Shown here: positions 49,201 through 61,200 of the stretch, piece after piece
How positions within the stretch are numbered: position 1 is the stretch's first letter
How the letters are laid out: each line of letters starts with the position of its first letter
Assembly (NCBI GenBank): GCA_002633005.1
Contig: NMRA01000004.1
Span: 1,420,799-1,484,798 of the forward strand
Origin: Phoronis australis
Taxonomy: Eukaryota > Phoronida > Phoronidae
Reading direction: 5' to 3'
DNA length: 64,000 nt
Position numbers and translations under genes: made by a program
Notes under the pieces: generated by a model
What the model was told of the DNA's origin: nothing
Databases searched by the model: none
The model's input: the letters and a program-made list of their open reading frames with translations, nothing else

Positions 49201-52200
49201 TGGTTATTAGCCATCGAGAAATTCGAGTGTCTGTGGTTGACTGGTGTTATGGGCATGCTGATGGGGAGATCGGAGGGAGTGAAAAAGTCGGAGCTTTTTG
49301 CAAGTTGCATTTTTCTTTCCGTTTTTGATTCTGTGTGGATTGTTTATAAAATTTACTAAAATTACCCACCATCAAACATTTATGGTCCAATGAAACAACA
49401 ACGACCTGTAAATTTTTATTTTTTTGAAGTACGACCACCAGCCATTTTGAATTTAAATCAAACGCAACCACCCATAAATTTTTATTTCAGTTGCCTTCCC
49501 CCCTCCCACACAGATTTTGCTGGAACAGCCCTAAATAAATAGGCTTGTGAGATAGAAATATTTTTGTGTTGTAAAATTTAACTGAAATAAACGTTTTTGC
49601 ATGAATTAAGTCAAAAGAGGAAACTGGAAATCAAATAAGAGGAAATTGAAACGAAAACAGAGAAAATCCTCTTAATAGAGGAAAATTCCAAGCCTTGCAA
49701 AACTGCTATTTTTCTGTTTAATGCTAATTGCCTTACAACAAATAATGGAAATTATCCCAAATGCAGTTTTACTACATCTACTCAGTACATGCCAAGCTAA
49801 TAAAAAAACCAAGTTTTTTACTCCGTATTTTTGTTCAGAAATTTGTGACAGAATGAAATTTCTCTTTTTCTCCCATATTGTGAGCTAAACAGGTGAAAAA
49901 ATTTAGCATAACATGAACAAATCAAATGTAAATATTTTGAAACACTGACCTTCTCAAGGTATACGAGGTGACCATTGGCTCCCAAGAACCTGTTGACTGA
50001 GCTGGGATGGGCAGCTACAGGTCCTTGTGGTGTGTCCGCCACACACACAGTCTGTGTTGGATTGGCTGCAGCGTCCACTGGTTGAATGTAGCTTGTCCTA
50101 GCCACATTAGGGTAGAGTCCAGCAGTTAGCACCGCCTTGACCATGGCGACCTCTTGGGGCGATGGTTCAAGTTTCTGCTTTTTCGTCGTCTTGCTGATGT
50201 CTAAAACGTCCCGCGCTTTGATGACACCATCGCTGTTTGCAGCTGGGATGGATTTATGACTGCGTGCATCTGACGCTGGGTGTGAAAACCCGATGCTGCA
50301 CACAAGTTTGATGAGTTCGTCTTTGACACGCTAAAGTGAAGAAAACAGGTCAATCTTGATACAATCGCGTACGACACAAGACTTCCAATGAGTAGGACCC
50401 AATTCTAATCAGCACTAATGGGCACAAGGGTAATGGAATTCCAGGTAAGGGCGTATCAACAACTCCACTAGGTATTTTGCCCTCCCATGTTTCATCATGG
50501 GAGGGGTGCTTCCAGTTCCTGGTATTATAACGGGACGGTAAATGGAGGAAGTGATGAATAATGATTTAATTGTGTATTGTTGTTTTGAGTTGTGACGGCT
50601 CTAATGATGGTAAAATTGTGTGACAAAACCTAATTAATTATTGTGTAGTGAAGTGACAGTTTCAGTCACCCCTCCGCACACAATAGAACGCCAGCAGAAA
50701 CACAATGCCAATAAGGAGTCGTAAAACACAGCAGGGCGTCATTCTTACACTCTGATCACAACCAACTTTAAGTTGACATAAAACTTCTATGTTCTAACCC
50801 AGGACGAAAATTCAAAGTTCTACAACGTTAAATTCTTTGCAAGTAATCCAGTTATGAAATAATGCCAAGTCTTTTTATTGGCAGCCGATAGGTACATAGC
50901 TTATGACATGATTAGACATTTTACAGGCATGCGCAAACAACCTGTGAGGACAACTGAATTCAATGTGCAATCATGCCTCTGGCAAAACTTTGTTGTCACA
51001 TCAACAAGGCCACTTACATCAATGTCCAAAAGACTGGTTCTCTTCAAGAAGAATCGTTGACAGTACTTAAACTCAGCTTGTGTTCCCTCACACTTGGCTG
51101 CACGCCACCTGAAACCAACAAATACCCACAATGCATCATATCCCCTGCTTTGCTTTTCCATAAATTACGATATAAGTGAAAGAAAGGAAACAGATTCTAG
51201 CAAAGATCAGGCATTTTACATTTTGTTAATATCCTGAAGTCGAGGAATACTCAACATATTCAAGGGAAGACTGTCACTAGTTCTAAGACATTTTACACTG
51301 TAAACAACAATATTTACCAGGTTGGGTCATATTACGTACCAGTTTTGGAACTGAGAATTTTTGTTTATCAAACAATTTTACCTTTATCGCACTCCATGTA
51401 CATTGTACTTCTGAGTGAAAAGTACTGAATCGTCCAAGTAGCATTAATAGACCTTTTGGCAAGATATGAAGCATGGTGCATTTTCATCCCACTCCCCCTG
51501 GCATCACGGTGTTAACCAAGTACTTCACAACAGGAATACCTCTGAGGTTTGTTACACCCCATGCTGGTTTTCCACAAGCACGGCTATAGATGTTACGCAA
51601 GATTACGTAACAGGACAACTCTATTCCACTTTTCTGTTAAATTTGGAAACTCGCAATTAGGGAATCGTTTAAAAGATGCCCTGCATAACCATATCTCTCT
51701 GTCTGTGCTGGCCCCTATTGGAAATCACACAAGACTGATTCAGAACAGGTTTCCTTTTTCTTTTTGTTTATTCCCTCCTTAATTAAAGTGCGAATAGCAA
51801 CAAATTTTCATTTCAGAGTAAATATGTCTTAACCCAAATTATTACCATTGACACCACATCTATTTGACTATGTGCTTTTTTATAACCCAGATATCAGTAC
51901 AATTATATAAAACACTTTCCATTTTAGAAAGGGAATTTCCACTCATTCCCTTTTTGTGCTTGAAAAGTTGCAGATTTTTTTCTGCACCTGGATTTCCATC
52001 ATTTTGGATTAAAAAGTGATAGATTCCATTAAATACTCTACTGTCACATTCAATTTGTGTCTTCATATCATCAAAAAAGGGTTAATGTTTAATGTCTAGT
52101 AATAAATCAGACAACTAACCCTAGGTAAGCTTTGTATACAGTCAGGTGGTCAGAGTTAGCTATCGACAGCGCTCGTCGGGCGGCATCAGCCAGATCTCGC

Positions 52201-55200
52201 TTGCCCAAAGGCACAACAAACGGTGACTTGTCAGTAATTGAAGCCGCAATAACAGCCTGAAACACAACAAAACAGTGCTGTAGTAAACATTTAAATTCCT
52301 GTGGAGACAACATAAATTTTTACAGTACCAAAGGTCAACTTATGTCTTCCTAAAACGGCACTTCTAATATCTATTGGTTTACTTACCCCAACTGGGACAA
52401 TAGATAAAATGAAGTTTATATGGTTTTATTAAGAATCTTATTAATTGTCATTCCATGAGAGCACCAATAGATCGACTCAAGGGTCACCAACTCAGATCTT
52501 GAAAAAAATTATGTGCACATACATCCTGGTGGGATATGTTCAAAATCCATATTTGAATTTTTTGAGTCATTATTGTTTAGCTTAGAGTATCGTGAATATT
52601 TTGGCCCTTATAAAATTTAACTGCATGAAGCATTTTTTGCATGAATAAAGTCAAAATAATGATAGAAAAGAGACTAAAAAAGAGGGAACTGGAAATCAAA
52701 TAAGAAGAAATTGAAACCAAAAAAGAGGAAATCCTCTTAAAAGATGAAAATTCCAAGCTCTGATCTGGGCATGACAGATTTCTTCATAAGACAAATGCCA
52801 TAAACAAGCAACAAAAGCTAAACAAGTTCATTATTTACCCAAATGATTAGAGACAAGAAAGAAAAATAAACAAAGATGAAAGCATTTTTGAGAATGCTTT
52901 TCAGAAGTTAGGAGTGGCTATTCTAGCATCTTGAGAGCAAGATATTGCTCCATGATCTGGGAATAACAAATACAGGGAGACGAGTGCAAACAACAATTGG
53001 CCTTTAATGAGTTCAATGGCAGTTTACTTAAAGTGGCATAGAACATTAAAAACAGACTAAGTTGCATGATTCAAAGAGGTTACCTTCCGAAACAGAAATC
53101 AGTTGCTCCCCAGGGATTTTAATTTACAGTTTGTTCATAAAGATTTTGAATTTCTGTTGATGTCAACGCATTTCAAATTTCAAAAAAAGATCTGTCAACT
53201 GCTTGTCACTTCGTTCGACTTTTCTTTCATAAGGAAAAAGTGACCTTTGACCTCTGATGTAAACAAAACAATGGCCATTTCAAGCAGCAGGCAGTCTGAA
53301 TTTGCCACACGCGCACAAGGCGGAGAATTTAAAAACTGTGTTTTGATAAAAGAGTTTATATTTTGTCCGTGCTTCAAAAATAGGGAATCCGGCCATTTTT
53401 TACGAAATTCTTGCAATATTGAAACATCACCAAAAAATATGATTCGCCACAATTTGTTTAAAAGGATTTTTTACAAGTTTTCGCGTTCCATGCAACTAAA
53501 AGGTTATAAGGAACCTTAATGACAAGTCTGTGTTTTAGTCAAATACCTACAAAACTACAGAATTCAACTCTGTAAAAGAAAGTATACATTTTCTGAAAGT
53601 AGAAAACATTTAGAATAATTTAATTTGAACTTTATTACAATTTGCCATTAACTGGGTCATGTGACCACGTATTTTTTTAGTAAAATTCACAAAACAGAAA
53701 GAAACATTCTTAGCAAAACAAATTTTAAACCAGTTAATTTGCCATGATTAACGTTAAAAATGAAATCTCAAAAATAATGTTAGTTTAATTTGTAAATAAC
53801 TGATTTGTTTTTGTTCTATGCATCTTTCAACTTTTTTGCGCCAAACTCATCTATTTATTCATTTTTATTTATTTATTGTGATATTTAAAATGAGGGTGGC
53901 CTCTTCAGTGATAGCACTGGTTTTCAAGAGTACCCTCATAAGTTCTACATTACAGCCTCTCATACAAAAGTGTAACATTTTAAAAATAAATCCTGATACT
54001 TTGAAGAACAGTGCATAAAGAACAGTATAATAATTATGTATCTGAAACAATGGTCCCAAGTTAACCAAACTTGAACATCTTTCTAGGATCCAACACGACC
54101 TAAACAACCACCAGTACATACCACAGGCTCTAGGCATCCGAAAATAGCACCAAAGATCAACATTTTGCCGATCCTAACGTTGACTGGTAGCGTTGCTAAG
54201 TGTTGGCCTAGAGGTGTCAGCACTGATCTTTCATACTCGCAGGCTCCGACGTCGCGCAGCAGGTTCATAGCTCGTGTCACAGTCTGCACTTGGGGAGGGT
54301 CGAGCGCTTGAGACAGGAGCGTCGCAGGGTCACCAAGGTCACATTTCTGTGTCACAGAAAACAAAAAACATTGAGTAAATGAAATGAAACAACACAGGGA
54401 ATAATTTGACATTGTAATACTGAATTATATCTAACAAACATCCTGGATAATGATGCTACTAGAATATGTCATTTCTAATTCTCCCAATCGAGAAAAAGGT
54501 AAAACACAGCTACCAATAAAAAAGCAATTAAAATGAAGACGATAATACAAGCTAATTGTACATGAAATAGCTCTCAATTTTCAGGCACAGATTTTCTCAA
54601 AATACATGGCATTCATAATAAATATATTGGGTATAATCATATTTTATCTTTTTATTTCTATTCCAAATTGTTGGATAACATTCAACTGAAGAAGTCAGTT
54701 CATTCACTTATCCTCTGCAGTCATAATCCACACAGAGTCCAGAGTAAGAGATATCTGCTCTCATATTTTGCATTGTGTTTAAAGAAATTTCTTTTTCTTT
54801 TCAAGAAATGTGAGCAACTGAAAAATAAAAATAACATGCAGCAGGCAGTTACCTAACTTAAAGGCAAGTCAAATGAGTATTAGAATTGAACAGAATGCCA
54901 GCTTTTGGAAACAATGAAGATAATAAGAGTCAATGCAATTCTGTGCTAACACATACACCCACTAATTCTATAAACAGTTCAACTTTATAGTTAGGACCAT
55001 CCAACATTTCTCTTTTATCATGAACATTTTAGTTCAGTGTTGGATGTAAAAAAAAACGCGTCATCCCGACTGGTATAGTAGCAGTCCTGTAGTGAAAGCC
55101 GGGACACTCATTTGGTTAAATCTGCATTTCACCCTGTTTGGCTAGGCTAAAAACAGAAAGTAGAATTAGGCCATTACTCTCCTAAAATCAGTCTCAATAT

Positions 55201-58200
55201 ATTCAATACCGTGATGACATTCCATTTCTGCTAACAACTCAAGCCACAAGCAATGCACCATTTTTTAATTTGTGGTGTCACACATATGCCAAGCGTACAC
55301 GCACCGGTTAAGCAAGATGTTCTGTGATGTTGAATAACTGTTAAAAAGTTATATTTCATAAAAATTTTATATTATAAAGAATTTCTGGTTTTGGAATATA
55401 CAATTTAGAACAATGAACCATTCAATAATATTATAAGTTTATCGGAAACTTGGAAACAATTCATCCGGGAATATAAAAATTGAAACACTGACTGAACAGT
55501 TGTGCAGCAGTTTGTCGTTTAGCTTCAATGAATTTCCTAGTTTTGTAGGTCTATATTTGTTTCTTAGCTTCTGGAATGGAAATGGTTAATGCAATAGAAA
55601 TATGCCCCCCATGTTGATCAGAGCACTGGAAAATAATGGTGGAAATTGTACTGATTTGCAGAACTTGAGGTAATGACTGTATCACGAAAAGCAGAATTTA
55701 CACTAACAGCGTGGGAGCTGAGTAACCCAGCATTGCAAGCAGACGATTGTGTCAGTAAAAAACACAATACTTGATATTCGATCAAAATTTCCTGTAAGCA
55801 TCTTAGTTCTCAGTGAAGACATAATGTCAGTATGAATTCATAAAACATTCTTGTTTGATTTGAATTAGATTTTTCCTCGATTTTGTTGGGGACGTCATGT
55901 AGGCAATTGACCTATTTATGATGACCCAGATTACAACTAGCGAAATCTAAAAATAGCCGCCTGATCACCGTGCATCGGAATTTTCATATGATCTTATCTG
56001 CAAGTTCATATAATTTTTAGAACAGTAAAACTGCTTTTTCAGGATCGACACCTTGGATCAATGTTTCAGGTAGCCCAAATGAACAAGCCCAATAAAATTT
56101 GCCATCGTACACGCAAATTTACTCCACCAAGAGGCTGAACACCAACCGTGAAACATGGCCTCAACCGTTTCATACAGATTGGCTCTACTTTCTCATATTC
56201 AATAAAATATTTCAAGACATATTGAACTGCCGTATTTACACACATATGGGATAAATAGAATTCCACCATGGTTAGGAACATTATGAGACCGATTCTGTGA
56301 CAGTAAAAGGCCCAATTCTTTTTTTTAACCAATCAAACAGCAAAATGCAGCTTTCAATGTTAAAGTACACATGACCTAATGCACTAAACAAGGAAGTAAA
56401 TACAGAACCATGATATGGAGGCATAGTTCTTCAAGAGGGACGCGCAGTATCTCTGGCACTGAGTACGACTTGAATGCGGAGTACGTGTGCTTTGTGTACA
56501 GACGGAAGCACCACCCCTCTCGCGTGCGACCGGCACGACCTTGACGCTGTTTAGCACTCGCTTTACTGATGTAGACTTCTTCTAGGGTACTCATTTGACT
56601 CGACTCCATGTATCTGTAAAATTATCTTGCATTGAATACGAATATTATCATATATTCCATACTGTAAATATTTTAACCTCTAAGTTCCACGTAGCATTAA
56701 CTAGGTCAAACCGAAATCACGAACTTTAAACTGAAACTAAATATTTGAATTAACTAGTCAGCAAGTTTGAAGCCGGCCACCGGCAAACCATTGTGTTCAA
56801 AGGTGGCACTGCATGGGGTTTTCAACAAATTTCAAATCTTGGTACTTAAAAGCACCTAATCTAATTTGTTTGGTGTTCAAACAAGACTGGGAAAAACTAC
56901 AAAAACACAGTGTGTCAGAGAAAGCTTAGTACGTAACTGAGTCATAAACAACAATCTTGCTAACATCAACACAAAAAAGACTTTTTCCAATTGTGTTTTG
57001 TACAATGTAATCAAGAGAATCCCATTGTTTCAGTGCCCACAAATAACAATGGAAAGCCTGTCATAAATTATACATCCATGAATAAACTACCTTTTATTCA
57101 TTTTATTTACAGTTTACCTATTTTCTTTCACTGTGCCACAGTCAACAACAAACACAGCATCAGGGATCGTGATACCAGTCTCCGCTATATTTGTTGCTAT
57201 GACGATCTTCCTAACACCTTTCTTTGGTACATCGAAAGCCTTGCTTTGATCTTGGGATGTCAAGACAGAGTGGAGGGCTATTACGCAGTACCTGAATATG
57301 TTAATTACAACATTAGCAATTACAAGTACCTCAGAAATCAAGATGATGAAATTTGGGACATGTGCTCTTAGCATTAACTTAAATCGCATGCCCATTCAAG
57401 TTCTTCACTTCATTTGTCACAAAATATATGATTGCCAATATAGCCAAATCACATAAAGTTTAACATCCACTGGCTCGGTTCGAGCACACTGTGCCGATGT
57501 TTTTTACTGCTGGAGCACCAAGACGTAAACCAAACTTAACATGGAATTCACAAAAATACTACAGGGAAAAGAAAATTATTTGAACTCTGCAAAAAGTTGG
57601 GGAATGATAAAGTGAAGCTGCACTCTGAAAATCCGCTCGCCACCTGGTGACCGGCCAGTGAACCTCTACTCGTCCAACAATGTTTTTAGTCGCATTGGTG
57701 ACTGGGCGAGTGGCTTTAGTAATTCCCCATTCGATTGACAATCCAACCCAAGTTTTGTAGCCCCTATCAGCAGTCCTTGGAAATGCCTTGTCAGACATCT
57801 GTGAGACAAATGTCAACTCATGAATAAATTTTCAGGGAATAAATCTGCAAAATTTGATGAATCTTGGCAAATTTCGTGTCCACATGCACAAATATTTCCT
57901 GGTCCGAATTTGCCCACAAATACTGGGATAACTCCATATCATGTTCACATGGGAATGGTACTACAACATCCTCATTTAACACTTGATGGCATAACTGACC
58001 TATTATATATATTATATATTATGCATTCGTTTGCATTTCACATAAGCCTGCACGTTCTCTTAATAAACAACTTTTGATTTAGACCATTTATCTCATCAAA
58101 TAGGTTTTATCAGATCAGAAATCATTTCTAGGCTAGAAAAGAACCAACATGTCATTACCGCTTCAGACAACCATGGCAAGTTAGTTTCAGTTACTAATGC

Positions 58201-61200
58201 AGTACTGTCATCAGGGTAATTCAGTCGATTTATTTAAAGCAATTCTAATTCAAGCAAAGAATAAAAAGGGATGAGATTGGTTTGGAAGAGCGAATATGCC
58301 AGAGAAGAAAGTTGAATAGATGTTTTAAACACTGGAACATCGTTTATATGGCTTCGAGCTACAGTAGAGGTTTAATCAGCACACTATGTATTTGACGAAT
58401 GGACTATAGTGGTATACCAACCAGAGCTTTAGAAATCCCAGTAGGTAGTTCGAATCAAAACTTAAATTGCCTAAAATATAATTCTGATGTGCAGACATTA
58501 CCTGGATTCATCTCCTAATGTTCGATCAGATGTGATTAGTTCATACAACTCTTGTATGTGAGAAAGCCCAGGTAAAAACACCAACACAGCGCCATCTATC
58601 TGCGAGTACTGAGAATCTCGGTCCAGATGTGTTAATAGTGTCACAATCACCTCCATGTTGATTCTATCAAAGTTCATTCGAGTTATCGTTGTGCGTGTCT
58701 TTTTACTGTATTCGTCAGGACTGAGATTACTCTGAAGTTTAATATAACACACATAGGAAGACATTGTCAAGACAATTTCATTTCCAGTTACGTATCACAG
58801 CTGCTTAATTTTCAATGAACAAATTTCTTTAACAAAATATAGCGAATATTTTTGCTACTTTACCACATCTCACACCCAGAGTCCAAGTTAAAAATCCTGC
58901 ACCTGAAGTTTGTACAGGCGTGTGACCTTGGAAGTTATTGTTGAAAATTGAACAAAAATCAATCGTAATGCTCAATTTCCATTATGATCATTATATCTTA
59001 GTGACCCTGGATAGATTTTATTCTAGGGTAACTCATAGCGTGGATGGCATTCATAAATTAAACTAACAACCAATTCAAAATACGCCAGCAAGTGAAATGA
59101 TCTGGAGTCAGGGGTCCAATCTTTTTACTTGAACTTGGAATTTTCTATTCTCCTTGAGTGCAAACTTAAGATAAGTGTCTATTAGTTTGTGCTCATATGC
59201 ATTATGGTATGCACCTGGTGACCCTTAATTCAACTACAAACTCATTGAGTAAAAACTCAAAATTTCAAGTTCACACTAACGCTTGAACTTCTAGCCTTAA
59301 TGCTGAGGTCATCAAGTGAAAACTTGGCTTAGACAGTTACCACATATACGCCATTACGAACTCAAGCATAGAATAATAGAGGCTTCTTTTGAATTTGCAA
59401 AAATTCCAAAAATAATTGAGTTCAATTTCGAACAAAAAATCGGGACCACCTGACTTCATTAACTATTGCTCCTCTGGTGGTACAGGTCTGGTTGAAGATT
59501 CCTAAATGTATTACGTTACCGTGTCGACAGAAGACAGGTCATCCGTTGTCCAAGTGGCATTGACTTTGTGAGTATCTCCCCGCTGGCCAGTCACCGTCAC
59601 ACAGGTAGACTGTTCCTGTACGATATCCTCATACCTGAGGGCATAGGGTGAGTCCTGCTCCAGGGTGTAACCTGTCTGCTCAACTATATCTTCAAGGTGA
59701 TAGACCTGGAAATTGCGAATCAGAAAATAAAGATGATAATGCGGAAAAGGCACTGATATGGACTTCTGTATAGTAACCTCACACCTGAACACATAAGATA
59801 GGATTCTAACTGTTGTGTTACACAATATCCTAAGGTGATATACCTGGAAAATGTGGTTCAGAAAACAATGAAAGGCGATAACAATGAAAAAGGCTCTAAT
59901 ATGGGTTTTTGGATGTCATCCTTATACCTGAGGACATGGGACAAACTCTGATACTAAGTGTAACGTTTCTGTTATAAGATATTCTCAAGGTGAGACGCAT
60001 ACAGTATGTAGACCTTTAAGGTTATGATTAGCTGTAAAAACATGAAAATTAGGCAAACTGTGAAAAGTTGCAAATCAGAAATTGGGACTTTCATTATTCT
60101 TACGAAAAGAATTGCATAAAACAACAAAACGACCGTTAAAAACTGACACATTTTAAGCTTGCTTTTTGTGTTTCAACATCAAAAGATATTTTGCCATGTC
60201 ACTCTATGATTGTGCATTCTTTAAAAAGCAAGATCAGGCAACACCACACAACTGGAAGGATAGTGTTTCCCGAATATGCTCGGGACATCAGCACACCCTA
60301 GCAAAATGACGACCAGTGAAGTAATCGCTTCCTAACAACGGACATTACCTGTACAGGAAAGGTGCGTCCAGGAATGTTGATGACAGAACAGTGTTGGAAG
60401 TAAGCAGAAAACTTGTCACTATCAAGGGTGGCACTCATGAGTATGACCTTGACCTCTGGTCGTTTGAGCACCAGATGACGAAGAATGATGAGGAGAAAAT
60501 CTGATTGGATGCTTCGCTCGTGAACCTGAGTAACGTGAAAGGTCAAGTCGTGAAGATTAAATAAACAACAAAACTTGTAGAAAACATAAAAATGTGTCCA
60601 ATCACATTATTTTTGCTGATTCGACCATTAAAAGTTGCCCACTGCATTATTTTCCAAACATGTTCCAGAACAAAACCAAATCCACCTGTTTGGTCAAAAC
60701 AGAAATTAAACAGGATTAACAATTCTTATTTGAAAAACTTGATTACAAAGTTTTGGTGGCCACAGTTAACAGAGGATTCCTTACATTCAGTTACATCTAA
60801 CGTTGACATTAAAACTATCAATTAAAGGTGCATTTCATCCTCTCTATTTGGCTAAAAATTAAAATCAAACAAAGCCTTTAACTGTAACGAGATTGTTCTC
60901 AAAATATTGCTTACTGAGGTAAGATTCAATTTCCATCACCAACTCAAGACACGAGCAATGCCATTTTTGAATTTGCAATGTCAGGGATGTCCAAACCCCA
61001 ATAAACTTTGAAGCGTTTCATTGAGTCAGCCAACCCCTTGAACTCTGAAGGGTTTTCTCGAGTAGTTGAGATGATTTCGATGTTTTCGGTGTTCTTGACA
61101 TAAACAGATTGAAGTGCAATCCTATCATGGTAAGGGTTATTATGAGATCCCTTATATGAAGGTATGAGGCATAAGTCGATTTTCACTTTTCAGAAAGCTA

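Noticed and set aside
53195-53519. Overlapping open frames on both strands in a DHX29 intron
   Set aside because: Neither has homology and they occupy the same bases on opposite strands; treated as intronic sequence.
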